A stretch of DNA of 64,000 bases from positions 544,326 through 608,325 of the forward strand of contig FJOG01000033.1 of assembly GCA_900073065.1 (NCBI GenBank), in the 5' to 3' direction. Below are positions 1 to 11,425 of the stretch, piece after piece; the stretch's first letter is position 1; every line of letters begins with the position of its first letter. The notes under the pieces were generated by a model. It did no database searches, had not been told where the DNA came from, and saw nothing but the letters and a program-made list of their open reading frames with translations. This stretch comes from Phialocephala subalpina (Eukaryota > Ascomycota > Leotiomycetes > Helotiales > Mollisiaceae). The translations under genes were made by a program, and so were the position numbers.

Positions 1-479
1 CTCGCCCCGGTTGACGAAATGGTGGTCCATGGAACGTTTGATGCAAGCTCCCGTCCTTCGCGATGTGCAACGTACCACACCGCATCGAGGAAACTGAGAC
101 TTAGATAGTATAGCTAGCAAGGTACGCATGCTTAGAACCGTGACCTGTTAAGATAGGTACCCGCGAATCTGCGATCTCGCGACAAGTGTCCGCGGTGTAA
201 GCCTTCTCACGATGTGCAACATACCAAACTTTCCTCCGCTCATTAACATCATCACCACATGATGCCATTTTGAGATAGCATTTAGTTATGATTTTCGCAA
301 CTTGCTATCAACGTAATCCTTTACCTTCCGTATCTTATGTACGCAAACCTAACCAGTTTGCTGTCCAGCATACTATCATGAACCATATATCTCAAAATCT
401 CCCTCAACGACAAACATAAACACATACACCACCCAAACGAGTTAGGGTTAGGGTCCTTCTGAAAGGCCCCATCCAAACC
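1..479. other. Intergenic, no gene recognised
   Basis: No convincing coding sequence was seen. The only notable string is two consecutive TTAGGG units near position 443, which is too short to count as a telomere or a significant interstitial telomeric array. Confidence 0.4.
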
Positions 480-2170
480 TCATCTTTCACAATCACCATT
501 GCTCTCAAAGGTCAAAACTACATACACGTCGACGCCATTCTCTTCGGACTCACATCGCCACAGAGCCTTGTTCTTCGCCCATCCCATTATACTTTTCGAA
601 GGACCAGTTAACATCCTCACCGGTCTATTGGTGGTCTTCAATCTTAAATCCAAGATTCTAGAGATGACGGAGGAACGCAGAAAGGGGCTGTATTCGAAAA
701 AGTAGCCGTGGACGAATGCGAAGCATTTTTTTACCACCTAGTTTCAGGAAGGACACGTTATTTCATCAACGCTCGGCTGAACACCGTGTTATTGCGTGCG
801 CAGAATTGGATGATGAGAATCGGAAGAAGTTGTAGATCCATGCTAAAGCTCGAGAGGTCCTTCGACTAGGATGTTCTGGAGCGGGCTGCGCCTGAATATA
901 TCGTTGACACTATGGAGCAGCCGCTACGGAGACGAGGGACTAGAGGGTATATGGATTGCGAGTCGATTTCTATGTTGCTGAATAAGATGTTTGTATCTAG
1001 AGATCAACCATCAAGTGTACTGTACCTCTGCAGGCGCACATACCAACCAGCGCAAAGGTAGATGGTGTACACCCGATACAGCTGGAGCTCGTTGTATCAG
1101 ACGATTCCTCCACGCTTCCCTCTCAACTACTTAAGGTTCGAATCATGCTCGTCACGTACGAGATCAAGACCCAGGCATGGGTGCGTGTCTTGTGCTACCT
1201 GGGAGGACGAGAACGCACCAGCAAGATGGAGAAGTGGCAAGCGAAGCGCATGAGTGCTTCTACAACCAAAAGTGCGAAGTTCAAAAGTATGTACTGGCCA
1301 TTAGCATGATTCAATGTTGGAGAGAAGCTTGCTATTGGTGAGGAGTCGGGAGTGATTGTCCGCAGCGGGGGAGCGTATGGAGAGTTTCAGTTCTTGGGCT
1401 GAGGCAAGGACCTATTCGGCGAGATTGACTGTTTGGGTGAATGTGGGGGACGGAGACAGAGGGCTGTTTTTTTAGGTGCCTGAGCTAAGTATTTCGCCGG
1501 CGAGTAGGGAGGGTGTTGGTGATGTTGATGCTGATGCTGATGCTATTCGTGATGAGAAAGGGAAGTGGGCGGCAGATGTCGCTTAAGAAAGGAGGTGGGG
1601 TAATTGTTGTTTCTAATTATTTAATGTAAGTTTCTAGATCTTTGAGAATGCAGGTTCTGTGCTGAATTAGAGGATCTTTCCCTTTCAACTCGTTTCGGGG
1701 TATAGCAATAATGAACATTTGGCGATGGCTTGCCGCTTGGTTGTTTGGGACCTAAAATCGATGACCAGTACCAGCACCCACGCACACTAAGTCGCAACCA
1801 AAATCAATAGGCAGATCGTTCACGATGGAAGCTTGGAATTTTGTACGCGCAAAGGGTTTGATCTGGCCAGAGAACTAAAAAGTAGTGTTTCGAATAAGTG
1901 AATCGGCAGGGAAGTGCGGAATGTGGGAGTGGGTTGATGTTAAGTTGAAGTTGGAGGGGAAGGAAAGCAAGGCGACGAAATTTCTAGGTGTGCCAAGCTT
2001 CAAAAGCTATAATGTGGATAGACATTATTCTTGGAAAGTGAAAATGGAATTGGAAGTCTGTGGCAAGAAGTGCATGGTTAAGAAGATGACACGAAGATTG
2101 GACTTTGTGTCCGATGAAGGTATGGACCAGATCGAGAAAGTACAATGGACATCAGAAGGCAAGTAAACGA
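480..2170 (+). pseudogene. Degenerate arrestin-like gene remnant
   Basis: Several short plus-strand reading frames interrupted by stops carry stretches that look like fungal arrestin-domain proteins. The clearest is at about 1885-2166, where a peptide contains FKSYNVDRHYSWKVKMELEV followed by CGKK, similar to the 'F..Y.i.R.y.lkvkv..ec.gk' strand pattern near the end of the arrestin N-domain. Weaker coding-like stretches lie near 490-700 and 1050-1290. No single frame or clean set of introns joins them. I infer a decayed gene. The family call rests on a short pattern only, so another beta-sandwich protein is possible. Confidence 0.3.
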
Positions 2171-2493
2171 CGAAAGGAGGATCTTTAGATTGGGTATAAG
2201 AAGTGCCAAATAAATCTCATGCCGAGATGAAAAAAAATCAAGTGCTAAGAAGAAATGGCCTTTTCCTAGGTTGAGACTACCCATCACACATGTGACAGCA
2301 TCTCCTGCCAACTTCGTTTCCTAGGGTGCAGTGAACGACCACAACCTCACCCTCACACTAGCTAGCTGCCCTCGAGGAACACCGACGTCGTGCACAAAGT
2401 TGACGGTCCTTGTTTCATGAATCCTGTTTCATTTGTCAAGTCTATCGTGCCCCACACCATTCCGACACATTCAACATCAATCGTAACCCTCAC

Positions 2494-3781
2494 TCAAGCT
2501 TGTGATGAAAAATTGTCCTTCTTCCACCCCAGGACCTGACTTCTCTCCCACTCCGCGGGTTGATTAGATTGCTCATTCGTCATCGTGACATGCGTCTCCT
2601 TCAAGATATGTTTCTGGCTATCTCCATCCTCATCCTTGTCTCCTAATTGGTGAAAAGTATCCAATTTGACATCCGCAGAACCGTGATATCTACCTGTTCT
2701 AGGCTTATTGAATTTGTTGCCAGCCGAGGCGGAGTTGCTGCCATCGTGGGCACTGCCGTTAAGGAAACGAAGGGAGAGGAGCGGGCGGAGAGCAGGGAGC
2801 GAGCCCGCGAAGATTCCAATACCTTCTTCGATCACGGACCAGAGGCCAATCTTTCCTGTGCTGAACATGAATTCTGCTGGGTTGCTGTAGAGACTTAGGT
2901 AACGGAGTCGGACGATTGTTGCGCAGCTTGCACTGGAGAAGTGTTAGTCTACTGCACGCCGGGTGTTTCCGCGAGGGGAATCCCAAGCAAAGATATACTG
3001 AGGTTAGTACTTACAAAGCTGCCATCCCAAGAATCAAAGCTACTGAGGCTTTGACCTTACTCTTCATCTGGATATTCCACAACAGGACCCCTGGCAAGAT
3101 TGCCAATGCCCAGTCGGTCGCAATCTCAATAGCAGAGAAGAAGAAGCTAACATCGCTATTCAGCTTGAGGTTGCATGATCCGGTAGTGGTTTCGCCCCAC
3201 AACGTCGTGATTGGGTGGCAGATATTGGCGACGCCGATGATGAATATGACCGAGGAAAGGAATGAGGCAATCATGATGCTCCAGATCACCCAAACAAATT
3301 GGCGGCGGGTGTCGGCAATACGAAGGAGAGTGATAGCGATGCTGCATTTGATGGCGACGGCACCGGATGCGTAGAAGAACTCGGCGATGAAGAAAAGCTG
3401 GAGATGGTCAACCTTCCCGTGCGAGACTTCAAGTCGAAGTAGGCGAGAGTACATACCTTGGTTCCTCTCATTCTCGTGCTGGCCGGCAGGACGTCAGCAA
3501 GCTGGCCGGATCCGTAAAAGCTGCACACAATACATAGACTGGCTGTGACCGTGAAAAGCAGCTACGAATGCATTAGTATGTAAGTTGTTGGTCTTGAGGG
3601 CTAGAAAAGCTATTTGCACACATACGAGGCCTAGGAACATCGCATAGTCATCCAAACCCAAGGCCTTTCTCCATATCCGCACTCCCAAACGTGTTGCGAA
3701 TGTGGCCCAGCTCAGGGCCAGCAGCAGAATTGAAGTGTACAAGAGGGCGACCCCATCCCCTTTCGGTTGGACCGTGACCAT
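2494..3781 (-). CDS. PTH11-like integral membrane protein (fungal rhodopsin-type domain)
   Basis: Four exons (3781-3626, 3561-3457, 3397-3015, 2932-2494) join at GT-AG introns to a 360-residue protein; the lengths sum to a multiple of three. The protein has about seven hydrophobic segments, an early GLDDYAM motif (residues ~42-48), and GLWSVIEEGIGIFAGSLPAL in the last membrane segment. These are hallmarks of the fungal 'rhodopsin domain' family, which includes PTH11-related receptors. No CFEM cysteine domain precedes it. The last ~60 residues form a polar cytoplasmic tail. The known role of characterised relatives is surface or signal sensing; the ligand here is unknown. The gene looks intact. 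Confidence 0.82.
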
Positions 3782-3789
3782 GATTGCAA

Positions 3790-4781
3790 CGCAGTCGAGC
3801 GTTGTAAAGGAAGAGGGCGAAAAAGACAGAGAAGAAGATTAGTGCCTCTTCTTTCTCTACTCGAGGGGTCTGGAACGAAAATATAAGTTCGAGAACATGA
3901 ATGTCAATCTGAGAAATGTGTAGATCTTGTCTCGAACCCCTCGAACGACAGGTGGCCGCACTTGGAAGAGTGATAAGTTACAGCATGGTTGAGGTTTTCA
4001 CTTTGGTCAAGGGCAAGAAATGAAATGCTTCTCAATCGAGTATTTCTTTTTGTCGCTCTCTCAACGGCTAACTCCACTTTCGCCGTTTTCCAAGCTCGGC
4101 AGCGGTCCGGAACGCGAATGCCGCGAAGGATGGCGAGGCGATGAAGTGGAATCTCTTCGGCAGTGGTGGGGCGGAATTTTCCAGGTACAAGGTAAATTAC
4201 GACTCCGAGTCATGGCAGTTCTAATCCAGGGAACTGGAACCGCCCCCTGAGCAAGCTGTCAGAACTCTAAGTTCTGCCTTGGAACAACATGGGAATGTGT
4301 TGACACTTCACAATCCCACCATCAATCATCGGATACGTACCATTCAGAGTTTATAGAAGTGTCGTTTGCAGTTGTCTCTCTGTTCAATTAAAGACAGCTG
4401 CGGTATTTTTGCTGTTTACGGCCCTTCTATCTCAAGTGAAATGCCGTGCAAGGGGCCCAAACATCAAGCCCCCTGCTTAAGCGAGAACACAGATCAGTGG
4501 CTCACAACCCTGAATGTTCGGAATAACCCACAAAAGAAAAGACCAAAAGAAAAGGCCAAAAGAAAAGGCCAAAAGAAAGGACCATATTCCTTAGTACCCA
4601 CAGACGCCAGACTCAAAGGAACCAATTACCTGGACTCGAGGTGTCTCGCGGAATCCCCCAACTTCCCAAGCTTTTTGAACAAGCCACCTTCTGTTTGTCA
4701 TTCTGATTTCGAATTATCGGCCGAGACATCCTAAAAGACTTGCCGCCATTACTCTGGAGAATCAATTTTCAAACCTTCACA
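3790..4781. other. Intergenic with a short A-rich tandem repeat
   Basis: No gene was recognised. At about 4532-4581 there are three near-identical units of AAAAGAAAAGGCC type, which would encode a lysine-rich peptide but look like simple repeat. The remainder may contain promoters for the flanking genes. Confidence 0.4.
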
Positions 4782-5800
4782 ATGGCCGAATTTGTTATCA
4801 AGGACGAGGATTTGGCAAGCCTCAAGAACAAAGTCGTCATCGTCACAGGTACGGCAATTCCACCACTTGCACCTTTTGGCGGGGTCTTTATGCGGATGCG
4901 GATGGCTAGCCTAGGCTGATTAACCTTCTGGGTCACTACAGGCGGTTCTTCGGGTATAGGTCTAGCAACAGTTAACCTTCTGCTATCACTTGGAGCATCA
5001 GTTGTCAGCGCAGATATCACGGAGCCAAAAGAAACTCCTGCTTCCAGTTTTTTGTTTGTGAAAACCAACGTGGCCAGCTGGAAAGACCTAAGTGCGCTGT
5101 TCAAGAAATCGAAGGAGCAATATGGCCGCATCGACCACGTTTTCGCCAACGCCGGCATTGGACCCCGCGCCAACTACTTAGCCATTGAAACAGACGAGAA
5201 TGGGGACTTGATTGAACCAAATACCCAAGTCTTGGACGTCATGTTGAAGGGAGTGATTAACACCGCTTCTCTAGCCGTTCATTTCATGAAGCAGCAACCT
5301 GAAGGAGGTAGTGTTGTACTTATGGGTTCCAGCACCGGCTTACAGCCCCTTCGAGCTCCCGATTACTGTAAGTCGAGAACGAAGTATTGTGTCATGGATG
5401 TACTTCAAGCTGACGGAATGATACAGCCACGGCCAAACATGGTGTTCTAGGATTCGGGAGAGGTTATGCACGACTCATGGAGGCTGCGGGACTTCCAATT
5501 CGCATCAATACTCTTATGCCATCATGGACGACAACCAACCTCCTCCCTGATATTCCGGGGCTCATGAAGGGAGCCAAGCACGAGGCGCAGCCTGGCCTGG
5601 TGGTTGCGCGCGGTGCTGCATATCTGATGGTCGATGCATCCAGACAGGGAGACGTCGTGTTTGTTTGTGATGGCAAATATACTGAAATCGAGAAGGCCGT
5701 GCTTGCGCCGGCGTACGAAGCCATCAAAGGAGCGGGGAATCCTAGTGATGACGAGATTCTGAAGCGCATGTTGGAACTACCAGTGCCGGCTGGGCAATGA
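4782..5800 (+). CDS. Short-chain dehydrogenase/reductase
   Basis: Exons 4782-4848, 4942-5367 and 5427-5800 give 288 residues. The Rossmann signature TGGSSGIG follows the first intron, NAGIGP lies near residue 117, the catalytic Ser is in MGSSTG, and the active-site YSTAK (YxxxK) is created exactly across the second splice junction, which supports the intron call. The family is classical NAD(P)-dependent SDRs; overall spacing resembles 15-hydroxyprostaglandin-dehydrogenase-like fungal members, but the substrate cannot be deduced. There is no signal peptide and no partner genes nearby, so it is probably a cytosolic oxidoreductase. Confidence 0.85.
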
Positions 5801-6639
5801 TCCTGGAACAAAGATTGCTTTAGAGTTGGTTACATTTTCCCATGGTATAAGAGACTGAGAACTTGCTGCTCGCTACCAATCGAAGAAACTATCCTAAAGT
5901 ACTCAAATCGATTTGAATCCGCGGTTGTCCATTATTCTCAGCGTTGGATTTTCTGCCTTCGGCACCTTTTCCTCAGGTTTCCAGCTTTCCAAATATGTTC
6001 ATAAGAGTCTAATATCCCGCAGTCTCCCTGACAACTTGGACCTGAGATAAGGAACGATGTTTTGAGTGAAGTTGAGATGCGCGAGAAAGTTTGAGCAACT
6101 TCCAACTGGCATAAAGTGCGTGGTTAAGAGAATTGTCGGAAAGTTGGCTTACTTGGAGGAGGGTGGTGATGTTGGTGGCGAGGAGTTGAAACAATTTCAG
6201 AAAAAGAAAATAGGTGAAGGCAAGCGACAAGGCTTGATATTGGTTACGGCCAAATCATCCCGACTCATTCTTCATTCTGTTCTACCTTCTCAACTTTTCT
6301 GCCGTGTAAGCAGGAGGCTGGACCGGCACTAGCTTTCTTGCTGAGAGAACATCAAAGCACCGAAACATGGAACCTGAGCTTTTGTTTCCGTCCTCCAAAA
6401 TTAGGCTTCACCGTCATCGCAGAAGAATACCATCGAGCAATCACATACGAGACAAAAATCGGCTGACTGCCTTCCGGAATAACAATTCCTAGCTCATCAT
6501 CGAGCTTGCGATCAAGCTTCCGGTCTAAATACAATACCTCATCCAAGACCGGTGGTATTCAGGAACCATACATACCCTCCCTTTTCTATGTCCAAAATTT
6601 CTATCCTTATACTTTATTCCCTTTCTTCTCTCTTTGAAA
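5801..6639. other. Intergenic, no gene recognised
   Basis: Only short overlapping frames without family features. Position 6640 has an ATG followed by a short frame, which may belong to the displaced glycosyltransferase piece described next. Confidence 0.35.
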
Positions 6640-6689
6640 ATGTCTACGACCAAGGTATTAGATACCGTTAAATCCACCAACTAGCCACA

Positions 6690-7334
6690 AACAGAAATGC
6701 AACATATGGTACCACGAAGGAAGGATACAGTTGTCCAAAGTCGACGTTGACCCTCGAGAATTTCCCTTCCTTACCAGACGGCAGTGGATGAGGCTCAGAG
6801 CCTGTACATGCCCCCTTGTTAGTTCAGCCCCTTACACTCTCTAATTCAAAGCGTGACCTTCATTCAAACTGACATGCGAAAACCTAGACTATGTAATCGC
6901 AAGCTTACGATCTTTTGTCCTCCCGAAGAGCTTTGGAGGTACTGCCCCTGGGTTCACACCATCTGGTAGTATCTCGGCTTCAGTTCACGAGCGTTCCGTC
7001 ACACTGCGCGCCCCCTTAACCGCTCGTCTTCGCCACATCGTTTTCGGCTGCGGTGTATGGTTCCACGTCACCGTGATCGTTGCATTTGTGCTTTCCGTCA
7101 CCTATCGTGTTCATCACATCTCTGCTGCCTATCCAGCAGACGAGCAAGGCCATCGAGACTGGTACTCATTGGGCGTCGAACTGATTAGAGATGTGCTTTG
7201 GCCAAGCCCGGCTTGGTTTGTGTCGAGTCTTGCATGCTTTACCCCAATAAAGTACGCGATTATGTCACCGGATGTTCCAAACTGGGAGGAGTTGGTGGGC
7301 GAGAGGGATGAGAAAGGGGCGCGGTATCCCTTAT
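6690..7334 (+). pseudogene. Inverted 3' part of the family 2 glycosyltransferase
   Basis: This plus-strand stretch encodes the C-terminal portion expected of the minus-strand glycosyltransferase next to it. From about 6887 it reads LRSFVLPKSFGG, then PSGSI, an ERS-type motif, RAPLTARLR, a membrane helix, and TPIKYAIMSPDVPNWEEL to GARYPL. All of this is collinear with the C-terminus of cellulose-synthase-like GT2 proteins. A further exon containing RRQWMRL near 6765-6800 may be joined by a GTACAT...CCTAG intron. Reading stops making family sense at about 7334, where the sequence becomes the antisense of the other piece. I infer an inversion with its right breakpoint at about 7334 and its left between about 6600 and 6880. 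Confidence 0.65.
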
Positions 7335-9163
7335 GGCTATGCGGTTCGAAGACAAGACGTCCATGTTGCACTCATGTACCCATTTCATGATTATCGTGGC
7401 ACAATGAATTCGAAGTAGGAAGCGGAGGCCTTGAAGGTTGTAGAAGTACACCGTGGACGCCCATGACAAGATAGATGGGCGTTGCTATCGTATCAATAGC
7501 CATGAAGATAGGTTGAATAAGAACCATGATCCCGTATGACAGCCCAAGTAGCCTTTGCCACACAGTAAGGGAGCCGGTGTATGATTGAAACAAACAGAAC
7601 CGGAAGTGTGTGGCCATTTGAATACCTCCAAGGTTCTGAGTATGTATCTATCAGCAAAGACACGCATCTCAAACTTACATCTGGAGGCTCCAACTTACCC
7701 CTCTGGTGAATTGTTTTATGTGGCCTAGATAACTCTCCGGCATGAGGCCGTACTGCAATGATTCGGCCACATATGCCGTTTTCCAACCCTTTGACATCAT
7801 TAGCATCGAACTGTGAACGTCTTCAACGAGACAGTCGGCAGGGAATCCCCCAATATCCAAAAGGGCCTGGCGGCGTAGAATGAAGCCGGACCCAGTGTCC
7901 CAGGCAATGTTGGCCATGTTCCGAATAATGTCCAGGCAGCGTCACGAGTTGAGCTGGCTTTGGTAAAGGGGGTCGTTCTTGGGAAAGTTGTAGAAAGTCT
8001 TCCAACATCTCAGGTCAGCGGCAGCAAGCAAAAAGTGGTACCGCCTCGTCCGTGTTCCACTTACCTGAGTTGGGCAAACGACTTCTATTTTCGGGTTCAG
8101 GACCAGATGCGGTATCACACCGCGCAGCCACTTGGCCCACTTCTTTTCGGGGATCATGTCACCGTCCAAGGATGCAATGAACTCAGCAGGCTCCCGAGCT
8201 AAATATTTTTCGATAAATTGAATTGCATGATTGAGATTGCATGCCTTGAACCCAGAGGAGCTGTTCTGAATGCGTGCGGTGTAGCATAGGTTGTGTTGAC
8301 CTTGCTCAGAGACCCAAGCTCTGAGCTGTACAGATCCACCATCGTCAGTCACAATTACTCGAAATCGATCTTCTGGATAGTCAAGTGCAATTGCTGCTAG
8401 AATTGTGTCTTGAAGGACATCTAATGGCTCGTTGCAGCAGGGAATTATCACGTCTACAAATGGCACGTCCGCCCCAACGAGACGAAGGCGAGGACGGAAT
8501 TTCCCCTGGAAGATTTTGAGCTTCACGAGAGCTAGTGGCAAAGTAGGTGCCGAATAACTGTCAGATACCGCACATTCGAAGGAGCGCAATTAGACTCTAG
8601 AGGGAAGGGGTAACAGCACAGCACAATACAATGTTGAGTCCTATGATGAACCAAGCTACTACTAGCCTCCAAGTTGGTGTTGCGTGGTCTGCGCCCATCT
8701 CGATCAAGCAGAGACTTTGTGTAATGGCATTCCACAGTATAAGAAGAGTGGGCACAATGCCGGTGAAGCCAACGAGGCGAGCAAGGGGTCGTTTCCATGA
8801 GGCCATCTGCATGATGTCTGGATCGTCTTGGGGCGGTACTTCCAGGACAGTCCAGATGTGCTTCTCCGGGCCTGGAATGTTGAAGAGGAGATCCTGACGA
8901 GCCACATGCATGGAATCACTCTCTTCCAAGCCTTTATCGCAGTACTTTGAAGCGAGCGTCGAGCCCTCAGACGTTTTTGAACTGTAAGTTCGCCTGTGAG
9001 GAAACCAAATACGGGTGTTTCCAATGAGGATTGACATGATGAATATGGCAGGATGCTGGAATGACCTGTTTGAACCGACAGAAGAGAGTCTAATAGTGAC
9101 GTTGGAATCATGAACTTGCGGTGATGAGGACTTATTCCTTTGATCCTTCTTAAGCACTTCCAT
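7335..9163 (-). pseudogene. Family 2 glycosyltransferase (cellulose-synthase-like), broken
   Basis: The minus strand starts at ATG 9163 and shows the usual GT2 membrane-protein order: N-terminal helices, DVIIPCCNEPLDV, VTDDGGS, the SLDGD metal-binding motif, FYNFPKNDPLYQS, TGSGFILRR, VEDVHSS and the degenerate QFTRG (usual consensus QxxRW), then C-terminal helices. Introns lie near 8558-8610, 8000-8066 and 7645-7710. There is an in-frame TGA (minus strand of 7942-7944) between PLYQSQLNS and the TGSG motif, and a frame change near 7450-7460 between IYLV and the next membrane segment. The remaining C-terminus lies inverted just downstream. Intact relatives polymerise or transfer sugars at the membrane; this copy cannot make a full enzyme as written. 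Confidence 0.75.
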
Positions 9164-10250
9164 TCAGTCTATAAAGGATGAAGTACTTCCGGGCTTTGAT
9201 GAAGATTTCTTTCAAAGGCAGTTTTGACCGAGGCTAGTATGGATTACCACTGTTTGCACTGTTCACGTAAAGGAGTGGATTATTGCCTTCGATTCTTTTG
9301 ACTTAGCGTTGCATTTCAAATGCAGCGGCTGCATAGCCGCCGTGGAATGTCCCACCCGACGGTGCATAATCAAGGCTGAAATTTCGTACCAACATGGCCT
9401 AATTATGCCAACATTTCTAGGCATGTTCACAGATAACAACTGATAGGTTCTCAGCTTGTCAAACATCTCTGCATCGCAGTCAAATAAATAATCGTTTCCA
9501 TGTGGTTGGCTACAAATCCTGCAAGATACGAAACTACCCTTTGGGATAGGGGCTCCGCAGCATGTAAGATCTTACTGCGTAAAGCGGATCAGGACGACGA
9601 ACTGTGACCAACAATATATGAGAGAGGACACTGTCCATTTGTGGAAACTCGCTGGACCCAATATCCCATTGGACTACCTGTCCATAACAGCGTGATAAAA
9701 ATATTGCAGCTAATACATTACGTTATGATTATGACTTTTTGAAAAGTGCATATTATAATGCATTTTTATATACAAATCACATAATCACACTATATTATAA
9801 TCTGCATTTTTGCATTATAATTAGTAGAATTTCTTGTGATTATATTATGATTAGAAGGGGATAATGTAATGTAATATAATCATTTAACCTGCTGGTCTAC
9901 AAGTCAAGGGGCCATGTTTATCCCTGCCACAAATCATTCGTTGTTTAGGTACATCGGAAGTGTGTCATGGTCAAATGGTATTGGTTTACTTAGTGCTTGC
10001 CTTTCGCAAACATGACTGACGATCCAGAAAGCCATTTTAGAAATAGACGAAACTTACTTTACACACCAAAACGACCTGTTCAAAGGACTGCTCAATTTAT
10101 ACCAGTATATCCTAAACACGGCACTATATTGGCCAAAGCAAACTGCGACTACACAAGCGTCTCCTTTACGAATTCTCATCCCATCTCCTCCTGAAGAATC
10201 GAAAAACTTCCCTCAGGTAAGTTTACTTATCTATACAATTTTCACCCCTT
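9164..10250. other. Intergenic, AT-rich with foldback repeat
   Basis: No gene was recognised. Apart from the foldback element listed separately, the stretch is non-coding in appearance. The short frame at 9997-10194 has no recognisable feature. Confidence 0.4.
9712..9886. repeat. AT-rich foldback (MITE-like) element
   Basis: A nested inverted repeat: CATAATCACA near 9778 pairs with TGTGATTAT near 9834, and TTATAATCTGCA pairs with TGCATTATAA around a loop at about 9812. Related TACATTACGTTATGATTA and TAATGTAATGTAATATAATC strings lie at the outer edges. The structure resembles a small non-autonomous element, but no target-site duplication was resolved. Confidence 0.4.
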
Positions 10251-10429
10251 TGTGCCTCAAGGCGATGAACACAAGACTGAACTATATGTTAGTCGTGCCA
10301 TAACTATGGGTGCCCGGATTCTGACTCGCTGGATACTCTCCTGGACGTTGCTTTTGCCACATCGCTTTATACTTTGGCTTCGCTCACTCGACAAGCTACG
10401 AGGCCTTACGTTTGGTCAACTTCCGGGGG

Positions 10430-10990
10430 GGCTCAAATCCATCAGCTCAAGGTTAATGGGGCCCCAAAATCCCAGTACCACTCGTACCGGTCGCTGCCGC
10501 AGTGCTGCCACGGTCAGGTCGTATCCTCATGTTTGCTGCTGATAAAGCAGACCTAATGTTTGCAGAAGATAGCACCAGCTACGACGTCACGGCTTCGGCA
10601 ACATATGATCCATCCACTGGCTCTGTTGCCCCTGGGACCGTAACTAACCATGGAATGTTCTGTCCGGGCCTCTCACTTGATTTTCAAGGACGTCCCGTTG
10701 TCACTGGAGGAGCGACTGACAACAAAGTGAGCATCTTTGACGAAGAGAGCGACAGCTGGGTCTCTGGACAAAACATGACGATTGGCCGTGGATACCACGC
10801 GCAGATAACTCTCTCAGATGGGCACATATTCACCATTGGGAGGTTCCTGGAGCGGAGGAGTCGGGGGTAGTAATGTGGCAAGCAAGGGTGGAGAAGTCTT
10901 TGATCCCATCGGAAACACGCTCCCAGAATGACCCCCAACCCTCGCCAGGAGAGACGGACGATCCGAACACAGACGTGCTGGTCTTGTGTG
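10430..10990 (+). pseudogene. Galactose-oxidase-like (AA5 copper radical oxidase) relic
   Basis: Translated pieces follow the order of a galactose oxidase beta-propeller: WGPKIPVPLVPVAAAV, SGRILMFAADKAD, TYDPSTG, GMFCPGLSLD, VVTGG, RGYHAQITLSDGHIFTIG, then GSWSGGVGG and GEVFDPIGNT. At about 10838-10845 the frame changes inside ATTGGGAGGTTCC (one extra G relative to the expected reading). The match fades after a TGA near 10930. The N-terminal part, most propeller blades and the copper-ligand C-terminal domain are missing. Family members oxidise primary alcohols or aldehydes to give H2O2; this fragment cannot. Confidence 0.7.
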
Positions 10991-11425
10991 TGGACATTCT
11001 TCCGGGCCATCACACGGTCGCTATAATATTTGTGCCGATATGGGATGCTGAAAGAGAATTTGATCTCCCACCTCTGACCCAACTGAGCGGTTGGAATTTA
11101 ACATCTCATTTACCTTCATAGTCGGGACCAACCAAATTCTTGATTTTCCAATCGCAGATGCCTACACACTTAAGCGAATGACCCCCAACCCTCGCCAGGA
11201 GAGACGGACGATCCGAACACAGACGTGCTGGTCTTGTGTGTGGACATTCTTCCGGGCCATCACACGGTCGCTATAATATTTGTGCCGATATGGGATGCTG
11301 AAAGAGAATTTGATCTCCCACCTCTGACCCAACTGAGCGGTTGGAATTTAACATCTCATTTACCTTCATAGTCGGGACCAACCAAATTCTTGATTTTCCA
11401 ATCGCAGATGCCTACACACTTAAGC
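10926..11425 (+). repeat. Perfect 250-bp tandem duplication
   Basis: Positions 10926-11175 recur with no difference that I could see at 11176-11425. The unit begins GAATGACCCCCAACCC and ends CACACTTAAGC. It starts inside the galactose-oxidase relic, so the duplication happened after, or together with, the loss of the gene. Perfect identity means either a very recent event or an assembly duplication. Confidence 0.9.

Noticed and set aside
436..456. Two TTAGGG units as a telomeric repeat
   Set aside because: Only two units occur; chance occurrence is likely and the surrounding sequence is ordinary.
1080..1160. GGTTCGAATC-like string at 1134 as the T-arm of a tRNA
   Set aside because: No acceptor stem, D-arm or anticodon arm could be folded at the right distances upstream.
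4366..4734. Lysine-rich ORF as a gene
   Set aside because: Its composition comes from a short A-rich tandem repeat and it has no family feature.
7073..7390. Plus-strand frame here as an independent small membrane protein
   Set aside because: Its first two thirds match the missing C-terminus of the adjacent glycosyltransferase and its last third is antisense to that gene.
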